Below are positions 1 to 7,292 of a DNA stretch of 11,491 nt, one piece after another; position 1 is the stretch's first letter; each line of letters begins with the position of its first letter. Below the pieces are notes generated by a model. It ran no database searches. It saw only the letters and a program-made list of their open reading frames with translations, and was not told the origin of the DNA. This DNA is from Limiplasma sp964504385 (lineage in GTDB: Bacteria; Bacillota; Clostridia; Christensenellales; Aristaeellaceae): positions 1 through 11,491 of the forward strand of contig CAZDEF010000078.1 of the NCBI GenBank assembly GCA_964504385.1, read 5' to 3'. The translations under genes and the position numbers were made by a program.

Positions 1-671
1 ACTATGTGTTCGTCATCAAGTTCAAAAGCGATGAATTCATCATCGGCGTGGCGCTGAACATCTTTGCAGGTGGATTGACGGTCTTCCTGCTGCGCACTAT
101 TTTCAAGGTGGCCGGTTCCTTCTCCGATCCCGCCATCGTGCCGCTGCCCACGCTCCGCATTCCGCTGATCGAGCGGATCCCCGTCATCGGCCCGCTGCTG
201 AGCGGCAACACGCTGCTGGTGTATGTGAGCTGGATCCTGGTGCCGGTGTGCTGGGCGTTCATCTACAAAACGCCGACGGGCTTCCACCTGCGCGCGGCGG
301 GCGAATACCCGGACGCGCTCACCGCCTGCGGCAAGAGCGCCGACCGCATGAAGTGTCTGGCCAGCGTGCTGTGCGGCGTGCTGAGCACGCTGGCGGGCGC
401 GCATCTGTCCCTCGGCTACCTGACCATGTTCAGCGAGAACATGAGCGCATCGCGCGGGTATGTGGCTTTTGCCTGCGTTATCTTTGGCGGCGGCAATCCG
501 CCCAAAGTATTTCTGGCGGCGCTGCTGTTCGGCTTCATCGACGCGCTGGGGCTGCGCATGCAGAAGTATGTGCCCAGCGATATCACCGCCATGGCCCCTT
601 ATGTGGTCACGGTGATCATGATGGTCGCTGTCGTGCTGATGGAGCGGCGCAAAAAGAGACGGCCGGTCTGA
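1..671 (+). CDS. BMP-type nucleoside/simple-sugar ABC transporter permease, 3' part
   Basis: The gene is cut by the window edge; the reading frame is open from base 3 and ends at TGA 669-671. The visible 222 residues are very hydrophobic, with about six membrane segments. They match the second permease of BMP-family importers (YufQ/NupQ type, within the RbsC-like permeases), which carry nucleosides or simple sugars inward across the cytoplasmic membrane. Family landmarks are VALNIFAGGLTVFLL near the start, the loop FHLRAAGEYPDALTACG (the coupling region that contacts the ATPase), a following segment with LAGAHLSLGY, and NMSASRGYVAFACVIFGG. The C-terminus ends in a basic tail (ERRKKRRPV), as usual on the cytoplasmic side. 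The ATPase, the first permease and the lipoprotein are expected upstream, outside the window. The substrate cannot be read from this fragment. The gene converges on sigG. Confidence 0.88.
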   Translation, partial: YVFVIKFKSDEFIIGVALNIFAGGLTVFLLRTIFKVAGSFSDPAIVPLPTLRIPLIERIPVIGPLLSGNTLLVYVSWILVPVCWAFIYKTPTGFHLRAAGEYPDALTACGKSADRMKCLASVLCGVLSTLAGAHLSLGYLTMFSENMSASRGYVAFACVIFGGGNPPKVFLAALLFGFIDALGLRMQKYVPSDITAMAPYVVTVIMMVAVVLMERRKKRRPV

Positions 672-690
672 CCCCCCATCTTTCGACCAA

Positions 691-725
691 AGCAAGCCGG
701 GACCCGCATTGGGTTCCGGCTTGCT
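691..725. terminator. Bidirectional hairpin terminator between the permease gene and sigG
   Basis: AGCAAGCCGG (691-700) pairs perfectly with CCGGCTTGCT (716-725). The stem extends inward through GACCC/GGGTT, with one G-T wobble, to give 15 pairs closed by the loop GCATT. It lies 19 bases after the permease stop and 13 bases after the sigG stop, where a shared terminator of convergent genes is expected. Neither side has a long T tract: on the minus strand the stem is followed by TTTGG, and on the plus strand by GATTC. It may therefore terminate inefficiently or act mainly as a 3'-end stabiliser. Confidence 0.7.
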
Positions 726-738
726 GATTCGCTGCGGC

Positions 739-1521
739 TCAATCCCTGCCCACATGCTTGCGCATATGGGAAAGCGCGTTCTTTTCCAGTCGGCTCACCT
801 GCGCCTGCGAAATGCCGATCTCGCCAGCCACCTCCATCTGCGTGCGGCCCTGAAAAAAGCGCAGCGTCAGAATATGGCGTTCGCGATCGGTCAGGCGGTT
901 CATGGCCTCATGTACGCCGATCACATCCAGCCAGCTGTTGTCCGGCCGCTTTTCATCCGTGATCTGATCCATCAGATACAGCGCATCGCCGCCGTCATTG
1001 TATACCGGCTCGAACAGGCTCACCGGATCCTGAATGGCTTCCAGCGCAAACACCACATCCTCGCGGGGCAGATGCAGCTCCTCCGCCAGCTCGGTCACAT
1101 TGGGCTCGCGCCCCAGCCGCTCGGCCAGCTGGTCGCGGGCGCGAAGGGCTTTGTAGGCGGTGTCGCGCATGGAGCGGCTGACGCGGATGGCGTTGTTGTC
1201 GCGCAGATAGCGTCGGATCTCGCCAATGATCATGGGGACGGCATAAGTGGAAAACCGCACGTTCTGGCTCACATCAAAGTTGTCCAGCGCCTTGATCAGC
1301 CCGATGCACCCCACCTGAAACAGATCGTCCACGCTTTCGCCGCGGTTGCCAAAGCGCTGGATCACGCTGAGCACCAGCCGCAGGTTGCCGCGGATGAATT
1401 CCTCCCGCGCGTTCAGATCACCGCCATGAACCAGCGGAAACAGTTCGCGCATCCGCTCGTTGGTAAGCACAGGCAGCGTGGAGGTATCCACGCCGCAGAT
1501 CTCGACCTTGTTCATCGCCAT
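739..1521 (-). CDS. sigG: RNA polymerase sporulation sigma factor SigG
   Basis: This 260-residue protein is nearly collinear with Bacillus SigG. It directs late gene expression in the forespore, including small acid-soluble proteins and germination genes. The N-terminal MNKVEICGVDTSTLPVL is the SigG signature that distinguishes it from SigF. Next come region 2.1-2.2 (GNLRLVLSVIQRF, then VDDLFQVGCIGLIKALDNFD, about residues 45-83), region 2.4 (FSTYAVPMIIGEIRRYLRD), region 3, and the region 4.2 helix-turn-helix (TQMEVAGEIGISQAQVSRLE) near the C-terminus. The start ATG at 1521 is chosen because GGAGGG (1529-1534) lies 7 bases upstream; a second ATG two codons in is less well placed. The gene stands apart from spoIIGA-sigE, which accompany it in many other Firmicutes. 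A SigG-like promoter lies just upstream, consistent with autoregulation. Confidence 0.97.
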   Translation of the reverse strand: MAMNKVEICGVDTSTLPVLTNERMRELFPLVHGGDLNAREEFIRGNLRLVLSVIQRFGNRGESVDDLFQVGCIGLIKALDNFDVSQNVRFSTYAVPMIIGEIRRYLRDNNAIRVSRSMRDTAYKALRARDQLAERLGREPNVTELAEELHLPREDVVFALEAIQDPVSLFEPVYNDGGDALYLMDQITDEKRPDNSWLDVIGVHEAMNRLTDRERHILTLRFFQGRTQMEVAGEIGISQAQVSRLEKNALSHMRKHVGRD

Positions 1522-1553
1522 GTTGCATCCCTCCGCATGTAGGCTTGTACATG

Positions 1554-1583
1554 AAGTATGGGAACGGAGGGGGGGTTTTATGC
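1554..1583 (-). promoter_or_regulatory. Candidate SigG-type (forespore) promoter of sigG
   Basis: Read on the minus strand, GCATA (1583-1579) is followed after 18 bases by CATACTT (1560-1554). From memory the SigG consensus is GHATR, about 18 bases, then CATWHTA, so only the last base deviates. SigF promoters prefer GG where this site has CA/CC. The predicted start, near 1547, would leave a leader of about 26 bases containing the GGAGGG site. SigG autoregulation is known in Bacillus; its operation here is inferred from the match and position. Confidence 0.5.
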
Positions 1584-1670
1584 CGCGTCGACAGAAGGCG
1601 GCAAAGGCAGACAGGAACGGCGCGCGCCCATGTCGAATATTCCAACATTCTCATCAGGGAGGCCGACAGC

Positions 1671-2390
1671 ATGACAGAGCAGCTTTCACAAATGATCGCC
1701 CAAGCCAACCATATCGTATTCTTCGGCGGAGCGGGCGTAAGCACCGCCTCGGGCATTCCGGATTTTCGCAGCGCACACGGGCTGTACAGCGGCGCACAGG
1801 GGCGCAGCTATGAGGAGATGCTCTCTCACGGCTATTTCATGCGCCATCCGGACGCTTTTTGGGCCTTCTACCGAAACGTCATGCTCTATCCGCAGGCCCA
1901 GCCCAACGCCGCGCATCTGGCGCTGGCCCGGCTGGAGCGGCAGGGCAAGCTCACCGCCGTGATCACCCAGAACATCGACGGCCTGCATCAGCTGGCTGGC
2001 AGCCGCAGCGTGCTGGAGCTGCACGGCACGGTACACCGCAACTTCTGCATGAACTGCGCATGGCAGGGCGACCTGCAGGCCATTTTGGTGCAGCAGGGCA
2101 CGCCCGTGTGTCCCGTGTGCGGCGGGCGCATCAAGCCGGATGTGGTGCTGTACGGTGAAATGCTGGATGAGGATGTGACCGAGCGCGCCCTGCAGGCCAT
2201 TGCGCAGTGCGATCTGCTGATCGTGGGCGGCACGTCGCTGGTGGTGCATCCGGCGGCGGGGTTCATCACCTACCGCAGGCGCGGCACGCCGCTGGTGCTG
2301 ATCAATCGGGATCAGACGCCCTATGACACGGCCGCGCAGCTGGTGATCCACGAGGACATCGCCACCGTGCTGGATGCCGCCATTGCGTAA
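1671..2390 (+). CDS. cobB: Sir2-family NAD-dependent protein deacylase (sirtuin)
   Basis: This 239-residue cytoplasmic enzyme removes acyl groups from lysines, using NAD+ and releasing nicotinamide and O-acetyl-ADP-ribose. The NAD-binding motif GAGVSTASGIPDFR sits at residues 20-33, TQNIDGLH at 99-106, and the catalytic His of ELHG at 118. The zinc cysteines are C126, C129, C147 and C150 in two CxxC pairs, and GGTSLVVHPA begins at 186. No Tyr-x-x-Arg acyl-pocket pair of the CobB/SIRT5 desuccinylase type is evident after the first motif, so ordinary deacetylation is more likely. The frame is open further upstream, but ATG 1671 is chosen because AGGGAGG (1656-1662) lies 8 bases before it and translation from residue 1 begins the family fold. 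The gene is divergent from sigG and convergent with the long minus-strand operon. I see no clear SigA promoter before it. Confidence 0.95.
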   Translation: MTEQLSQMIAQANHIVFFGGAGVSTASGIPDFRSAHGLYSGAQGRSYEEMLSHGYFMRHPDAFWAFYRNVMLYPQAQPNAAHLALARLERQGKLTAVITQNIDGLHQLAGSRSVLELHGTVHRNFCMNCAWQGDLQAILVQQGTPVCPVCGGRIKPDVVLYGEMLDEDVTERALQAIAQCDLLIVGGTSLVVHPAAGFITYRRRGTPLVLINRDQTPYDTAAQLVIHEDIATVLDAAIA

Positions 2391-2403
2391 CGCCCTGCAC
2401 GCA

Positions 2404-2441
2404 AACAGCCACCTTCCTTATCAGACAGGAGGGTGGCTGTT
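2404..2441. terminator. Bidirectional hairpin between the sirtuin gene and the lrg operon end
   Basis: AACAGCCACCTTCC (2404-2417) pairs with GGAGGGTGGCTGTT (2428-2441), with one T-G wobble, around a 10-base loop. It sits 13 bases after the sirtuin stop and 20 bases after the glycosyltransferase stop on the other strand. As with the other convergent junction, the flanks hold only short T runs (minus strand TTTGCG). It is the only terminator-like structure seen for the eight-gene minus-strand unit. Confidence 0.7.
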
Positions 2442-2461
2442 GCCATTCGCACGGCAATTCT

Positions 2462-3622
2462 TCAATCATTCAGGGAAGGCTGCGGATACAGTTCCAGCCA
2501 GCTTTCGCGCACCGCATCCCACGAATACAGCTGCGGGAACTGGGCGCGCTGGCTTTCGGTCAGGCCGGTCAGGCGGCCGTCCATCACCTGCATCAGCATT
2601 GCGGGGATCTGGGCAAAATCCGTAAACTCGGCTGGGTGGACGCCCATGGCGGCAAGCTGCGGATAGTCCAGCCAGCTGCCCTTCAATACGCATGCGCCCG
2701 CATACAGATACTCCTGCATGCTGGCGGAGAAGGCGTCGGTTTTGATGGCCAGCACAAACGCATCCGCACTCAGGCGCAGCATGGCGCTTTCCTCCGGCCC
2801 CATGAAGCGGGTGAGCGCCACCGTCTGGCAGGGCAGGCGCGCCGCCAGTTCGCGGGTCTGCGCAACGTAGGCGGGGTCGTTCTCGCCATAGGTCTGCTGC
2901 AGCACGAGGGTCATGCGCTCCAGCCGCTGTGCGGGCAGGGCGGCGAGCGTTTCCACCACTTCCTTCTGCTGCTGTGCAGAGGAGGCGCTGTACCCCACGC
3001 ACACCACAAAGCGTTCCGGCGCGATGCCGAACCGCGCGCGGCACTGAGCGCGGGTGTATTTGGCGCGCGCCGCGTCGATATCGCCATAGCCCGTCTGGCC
3101 AAAATACAGCAGATGGGTCTTGCACGCAATGGCTTCGCCGAACGCATCGCGGATCCGGGCCACGTTGCGCTCGTTGTGCACGCTGATGGCCTGACAACGC
3201 GCCAGATAGGGCTTCATGCGGGCAAGCGCAGCGGCGCTGGCGCGCATCAGATCGCTGCCCCAGAAGCTGCACACCCAGTGCGCACGGAAGCGCCGCACCA
3301 CGCGCCAGCCCAGCGCCAGATCGCGCTGAGACAGGTAGTTGTTGTGCACCACATCAAAGGGGCCCATTCGGATGAGGTCGTGCGCGTTGAGCGCAATGCG
3401 CGCCCACATGCGCACGCGGGGAATATGCCGGATCAGCGGCAGGGTATGGCGATCGCGGTAGACCGTCACGCCGTTTTCGCGGTAGAAGTCGGCATACTTG
3501 CCGCCATCGCCCCAGATGGGAAACAGCACCACCTCATAGCCCTGCGGCAGGATCAGGTGCCGGAGCAGCCGCATCGTCCAAAAGCTGTCTGCATCGGCGA
3601 TCATCAGCAGCTTTTTGCTCAT
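2462..3622 (-). CDS. GT-B fold glycosyltransferase (GT4-like)
   Basis: This 386-residue protein has no membrane segments and is probably cytoplasmic or membrane-peripheral. It likely transfers a sugar from an activated donor to a lipid-linked glycan. The N-terminal Rossmann half starts KKLLMIADADSFWTMRLL and contains FDVVHNNYLSQRD and the motif FWGSDLMR at about 120-127. The C-terminal half starts near VCVGYSASSAQQQKE. Its donor-site segment TDAFSASMQEYLYAGACVL resembles the acidic motif of GT4-type enzymes and is followed by GSWLDYPQL. Frame openness upstream into the flippase is a shadow: ATG 3622 has AAAGGAGG 6 bases upstream and overlaps the flippase stop as ATGA. It is the last gene of the operon and pairs naturally with the flippase. 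Donor and acceptor cannot be predicted. A distant link to GT56 (WecF-like) enzymes is an alternative. Confidence 0.85.
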   Translation of the reverse strand: MSKKLLMIADADSFWTMRLLRHLILPQGYEVVLFPIWGDGGKYADFYRENGVTVYRDRHTLPLIRHIPRVRMWARIALNAHDLIRMGPFDVVHNNYLSQRDLALGWRVVRRFRAHWVCSFWGSDLMRASAAALARMKPYLARCQAISVHNERNVARIRDAFGEAIACKTHLLYFGQTGYGDIDAARAKYTRAQCRARFGIAPERFVVCVGYSASSAQQQKEVVETLAALPAQRLERMTLVLQQTYGENDPAYVAQTRELAARLPCQTVALTRFMGPEESAMLRLSADAFVLAIKTDAFSASMQEYLYAGACVLKGSWLDYPQLAAMGVHPAEFTDFAQIPAMLMQVMDGRLTGLTESQRAQFPQLYSWDAVRESWLELYPQPSLND

Positions 3623-5073
3623 GCCGCGCCTCCTTTCCTGCGTTTCAGCACAGACTGGACGATCTCCACAGCAGCCGTCCACAGGGTGCGGATCTCGCCG
3701 CGGTAGAGCAGCAGCGCCAGCAGCGTTACAGCGATCAGGAAGGCGTACTTCACCACGCCATTCAGCCACAGATTGCCAAACGAGGCCGCGCCCATCAGCC
3801 CAATGGTGTACAGCAGATAACGGTAGCTGGAAAGCACCTTGTAGTAATGCTCGCCCACCCGGGTACGCAGCAGCAGCGTCAGCACCGCCGACAGCGCGCT
3901 GGCCAGCGCAGCGCCCGCCATGCCCATGGATGGGATGAACACGAAGCACAGCCCGATGTTCACCACCGCTGAGAACAGATAGATCACCGTCGTCCAGTAC
4001 GTCTTTTTGGCAATGGTGATCCCCATGCCCGTGGTCTCGCCCAAACAGTAGCAAATGGGCGACAGGAACAGGAACGGGAAGAACACCACCGAGCTGCGGT
4101 ACGCCTTGCCCAGCAGCAGGAACACCGGCGTCTGCAGCAGCGTGATGCCAAGGCCGAACAGCGTGAGCAGGCACGCCATCAGCCGGTGCACGGTGTAGAA
4201 GCGGCGGCTGTCGTCATTCTGATAGTTTTCCAGCACATAGGGCGCCCAGTAGGTGTTGAAGCCGGTCTGGATGATGTTGATGGTGGAGGCCAGCCCCAGC
4301 GCGCTGGTATAGATGCCCGTGGCGCTGTACCCCAGCAGATGCTTGAGCACCAGCGGACTGGTGTAGGAATTCAGCCAGCTCAGCAGGCTCAGCGGCACCA
4401 GCGGCAGCGCAAACGCGCCCACGGCGCGCACGGCGGCGCGATCCGTCGCAGCGATGAAGCGCCTGTCGAAGTGGCTGCGCTGCAGCCAGACAAACGCCAG
4501 TGTGAACATCCCCATCAGCACGGTGAGCATCACCAGCGCCGCCTTGCCCGTGGGGCGGGTGAAGCCCACCAGCAGGTAGGCGATCTTGGTGAGCAGCGCA
4601 TGCAGCACGCCCTGAATGGTATACAGCACCGCGTTCTGCTCCATGCGGTAGTTCAGTGACAAAAAGCGGTAGATCACCAGCGTGAAGCTGAACAGGCCAA
4701 GGCAGGCAAACACGCTGAAATCCGCCTGACCCACGATCTCCGCGCTGATGCCGCGCCAGAAAAAGCCGAGCACCACTGTGCTGAGCACGCTGAAACCCAG
4801 CGCCACGCCCACGCAGAAGGTGAACAGGCTCTTGCGGGTGGAGCGGCCCGGCGTTTCGCGGAAGAAGCGCACAAACGCCTGATCCATGCCCAGATAGCAG
4901 ATGGAGGACAGGAGCGAGGCATAGGAGTTGAACAGATTCAGCTTGCCCATCTCCGCCGTCGGGAACAGACGGGTGGCGATCGGCGAGGCAATGAAGCCCA
5001 GCACAAAAGAAATCCATGTGACCATGGAGAAGCCCACCATGTTTTTCAGAAATTTCTTTTTGCTCTGTTCCAT
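3619..5073 (-). CDS. Wzx-type oligosaccharide/polysaccharide flippase (MOP superfamily)
   Basis: This 484-residue integral membrane protein has about 12-14 hydrophobic helices. It starts with a short basic stretch (MEQSKKKFLKNMVGFSM) and the N-terminal family pattern TWISFVLGFIASPIATRLF, followed by EMGKLNLFNSYASLLSSI. These are typical of the polysaccharide-synthesis (RfbX/Wzx) branch of the multidrug/oligosaccharidyl-lipid/polysaccharide superfamily. Such proteins move undecaprenyl-linked glycans from the inner to the outer face of the cytoplasmic membrane. The central GYSATGIYTSALGLASTINI is also characteristic. The tail is basic (LKRRKGGAA). ATG 5073 lies 6 bases after the kinase stop, and its AGGAGAG site is inside the kinase end. 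The stop overlaps the glycosyltransferase start by 4 bases. No polymerase or further synthesis genes lie in the window, so the pathway is incomplete here. SpoVB-like sporulation flippases belong to the same superfamily and are an alternative role. Confidence 0.88.
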   Translation of the reverse strand: MEQSKKKFLKNMVGFSMVTWISFVLGFIASPIATRLFPTAEMGKLNLFNSYASLLSSICYLGMDQAFVRFFRETPGRSTRKSLFTFCVGVALGFSVLSTVVLGFFWRGISAEIVGQADFSVFACLGLFSFTLVIYRFLSLNYRMEQNAVLYTIQGVLHALLTKIAYLLVGFTRPTGKAALVMLTVLMGMFTLAFVWLQRSHFDRRFIAATDRAAVRAVGAFALPLVPLSLLSWLNSYTSPLVLKHLLGYSATGIYTSALGLASTINIIQTGFNTYWAPYVLENYQNDDSRRFYTVHRLMACLLTLFGLGITLLQTPVFLLLGKAYRSSVVFFPFLFLSPICYCLGETTGMGITIAKKTYWTTVIYLFSAVVNIGLCFVFIPSMGMAGAALASALSAVLTLLLRTRVGEHYYKVLSSYRYLLYTIGLMGAASFGNLWLNGVVKYAFLIAVTLLALLLYRGEIRTLWTAAVEIVQSVLKRRKGGAA

Positions 5074-5079
5074 GTCTGT

Positions 5080-5952
5080 TCAACTCTCCTGTGTTTCAGT
5101 ATGCTGCGCGCGCGGAATGGTAACGGTGAAGGCGGTTTCGCAGCCGTCCTCCAGCGCGATCGCGCCGCCGAACTCGCCCAGCGTCTTGCGCACGATGGCC
5201 AGCCCCATGCCGTGCCCTTCGCCCTTGGTGGATACGCCGGGCTCGAAGATCTGCTCGCGCATCTCCGGCGGAATGGCCGGGCCGCTGTTGGCGATGGTAA
5301 AGGTGAACCGGCGCAGATCCTCGCGCACCTCCAGCCGGATGGCTCCGCCCGGCTGGCCGCCGGCGGCGTCCATGGCGTTGTCCATCAGGTTGCCGATGAT
5401 GCAGCAGATCTCCCACGGCGGCACGGGCAAGCCCTCCAGCGTGCTGCGGATGTCCATCTCCAGCGCGATGCCGCGCTCCTCGCACACAGCGTTCTTCACC
5501 TGAAGCAAAGCGTTGAAGGCCGTTACCTTGGTGCGCATCACCTTGCTCACGGTGCGCAGTTCCGTGTACACGCGGTCCAGATACTCCGCCGCCTCGGCGC
5601 TCTCCCCCATCTCCAGCAGGCTGTACACCACCTGAATGTGGTTGAGGAAGTCATGCCGCTGGGCGCGCAGCTTCAGGTTGAGCGCGTCCATCTGGTCGTT
5701 GGTCATTTGCAGCTCGGAAATGGTGCGCTCCCGGCGGCGGGTGCGCAGCGCCTCGGTAATGTCAATGGTCGCGCCCCAGATGGCCATGCACGCGGCCACC
5801 ACCACCACGCTCACCATCGCGCGGTGATCGCGTTCCCGTGAAAAAAGCACATACAGCACAAACAGGATCAGCGCCACGATCTGAATGGCGTTGACCACGA
5901 TGGCGTAGAGGGTCGCCTTGTTCACATTGGGGTTCAGGGCGGGTCTTTTCAT
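5080..5952 (-). CDS. Membrane sensor histidine kinase, Spo0B/DcuS-like, no adjacent response regulator
   Basis: This 290-residue protein has two predicted membrane helices (about 14-37 and 47-63) separated by a very short loop, so there is almost no extracellular sensor domain. A coiled linker (about 68-95) leads to the phosphoacceptor helix RAQRHDFLNHIQVVYSLLEMG with His at 100. This is the Spo0B-type four-helix dimerisation domain found in CitA/DcuS and related kinases. The HATPase region has the N box GNLMDNAMDAA (N188, N192), the F box FEPGVSTKG and the G box GHGMGLAI (247-253), all intact. It should autophosphorylate and pass phosphate to a response regulator, but none lies in the window. 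ATG 5952 overlaps the rarA stop as ATGA; the ribosome binding site is weak (GGAG about 10 bases away), suggesting translational coupling. The signal and partner are unknown. Control of the flippase/glycosyltransferase pair is a guess from position. Confidence 0.88.
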   Translation of the reverse strand: MKRPALNPNVNKATLYAIVVNAIQIVALILFVLYVLFSRERDHRAMVSVVVVAACMAIWGATIDITEALRTRRRERTISELQMTNDQMDALNLKLRAQRHDFLNHIQVVYSLLEMGESAEAAEYLDRVYTELRTVSKVMRTKVTAFNALLQVKNAVCEERGIALEMDIRSTLEGLPVPPWEICCIIGNLMDNAMDAAGGQPGGAIRLEVREDLRRFTFTIANSGPAIPPEMREQIFEPGVSTKGEGHGMGLAIVRKTLGEFGGAIALEDGCETAFTVTIPRAQHTETQES

Positions 5953-7292
5953 TCTTTGTCTGCTCCGTAGCGGCGCTGATGCCGCAGTTTCAGCTTCGCC
6001 TCATGGCCCTGCTCGGTGGGGTGATAGTACACGCGGCGCTCGTAGCCCTCGGGCAGGTAGGTCTGGCGTACAAAGTGACCGGGATAGTCGTGGGGGAACC
6101 GATACTGCGGGGTGTTCTTGTGCGGCACCTCGTAGCTTTTATCGCGCAGGTACACGGGCACGGCGCTGAAGGAGCCGTTCTTGGCGTCGGCCATGGCGGC
6201 CTCGATGGCGTTGGACACGCTGTTGCTCTTTTCCGCCATGCACACGGCGATGATGGCCTGCGCCATGGGGATGCGCGCCTCCGGCATGCCCACGAATTCC
6301 AGCGCGTAGGCGGCAGCGTGCGCCTGCAGCATGGCGGTGGGCTCGGCCAGCCCCACATCCTCGCTGGCGTGCACGATCACGCGGCGCATGATCAGCTTGG
6401 GATCCACCCCCGCATACAGCATGCGGCTGAACCACAGCAGCGCCGCATCCGGGTCGCTGCCGCGCAGGCTTTTGCAAAAGGCGGAAAGCATGTCGTAATA
6501 CAGGCTTTCGTCCAGCTTGAGCATGGGCTTCTGCACGCTTTCCTGCGCGGTGAACAGGTCGATGGTCTTATAGGGTTTGCCGCTGTCCGGATCGGCCGCC
6601 TCCTGCGTGGTGAGCACTGCCAGTTCCAGCGCGCCCAGCGCCGTGCGCACGTCGCCGCCGGCCACCCGGGCGATATACTCCAGCGCGCCGCTCTCCGGGC
6701 GGATATCCTCGCGCCCGTAGCCGCGCTCCGGATCGCGCAGCGCATTCTGCAGCGCCTCCATCACATCCTGCGTGCTCAGCGGCTGAAACTCAAACACGCG
6801 GCAGCGGCTGACGATGGCGGGCGTCATGCTGACCATGGGGTTTTCAGTGGTGGAGCCAATGAAGCGGATGAGCCCGCTTTCGATGGCGGGCAGGATGCTG
6901 TCCGACTGGGATTTGGACCAGCGGTGGCATTCATCCAGCAGCAGGTAGGTCGCCTTGCCGTAGCGCGTGCGGCGCTCCTCGGCTTCCTTGAGCACCTTGC
7001 GCACATCCGCCACGCCGCTGGTCACGGCGTTGAGCTTTTCAAAGGCGCTGCCCGTCATGGAAGCGATGATGGAGGCCAGCGTGGTCTTGCCGCAGCCGGG
7101 CGGGCCCCAGAAGATGCTCGACTGCATGCGGTCGGCTTGAATCGCTCGGCGCAGCAGACGGCCCTCGCCCAGAATGTGCTTCTGACCGATGAATTCATCC
7201 AGCTTGCGCGGGCGCATACGCTCGGCCAGCGGGGGCTGAGTCTCGTGGCCGGAAAGGCCGGACCAGAGGGGTTGCTGTTGGAAGTCGCTCAT
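5949..7292 (-). CDS. rarA: Replication-associated recombination ATPase RarA (MgsA)
   Basis: This 447-residue AAA+ ATPase of the clamp-loader branch acts at stalled or damaged replication forks in the cytoplasm. The N-terminus has the family sequence PLAERMRPRKLDEFIGQKHI. Walker A is GPPGCGKTT (63-71), Walker B LLLDECHRWSKSQSD (117-131), and sensor 1 FIGSTTENP (144-152), with the arginine finger region SRCRVF soon after. The C-terminal half carries the RarA tetramerisation helices (MLYAGVDPKLIMRRVIVHAS, then EAMADAK-like and PHDYPGHFV motifs). Length is normal. Walker B reads DECHRW where many homologues have DEIHRF; the catalytic D and E are kept. ATG 7292 overlaps the stop of the apgM-like gene as ATGA and has AAAGGAG upstream. 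A functional reason for its place in this operon is not apparent; RarA genes often sit in varied contexts. Confidence 0.95.
   Translation of the reverse strand: MSDFQQQPLWSGLSGHETQPPLAERMRPRKLDEFIGQKHILGEGRLLRRAIQADRMQSSIFWGPPGCGKTTLASIIASMTGSAFEKLNAVTSGVADVRKVLKEAEERRTRYGKATYLLLDECHRWSKSQSDSILPAIESGLIRFIGSTTENPMVSMTPAIVSRCRVFEFQPLSTQDVMEALQNALRDPERGYGREDIRPESGALEYIARVAGGDVRTALGALELAVLTTQEAADPDSGKPYKTIDLFTAQESVQKPMLKLDESLYYDMLSAFCKSLRGSDPDAALLWFSRMLYAGVDPKLIMRRVIVHASEDVGLAEPTAMLQAHAAAYALEFVGMPEARIPMAQAIIAVCMAEKSNSVSNAIEAAMADAKNGSFSAVPVYLRDKSYEVPHKNTPQYRFPHDYPGHFVRQTYLPEGYERRVYYHPTEQGHEAKLKLRHQRRYGADKE

Noticed and set aside
1581..1603. Small hairpin TGCCGC/GCGGCA in the sigG-sirtuin gap
   Set aside because: Only six pairs with an 11-base loop, no T tract, and in GC-rich DNA such repeats are expected by chance.
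1545..1670. Longer sirtuin starting 42 codons earlier
   Set aside because: The extra residues do not resemble sirtuins, while ATG 1671 has AGGGAGG at good distance.
2636..3706. A 356-codon plus-strand open frame opposite the glycosyltransferase
   Set aside because: It has biased composition typical of an antisense shadow, no ribosome binding site, and it crosses a gene junction on the real strand.
3623..4174. N-terminal extension of the glycosyltransferase into the flippase gene
   Set aside because: The extension is an out-of-frame reading of the flippase. ATG 3622 has a strong AAAGGAGG and starts the Rossmann fold directly.
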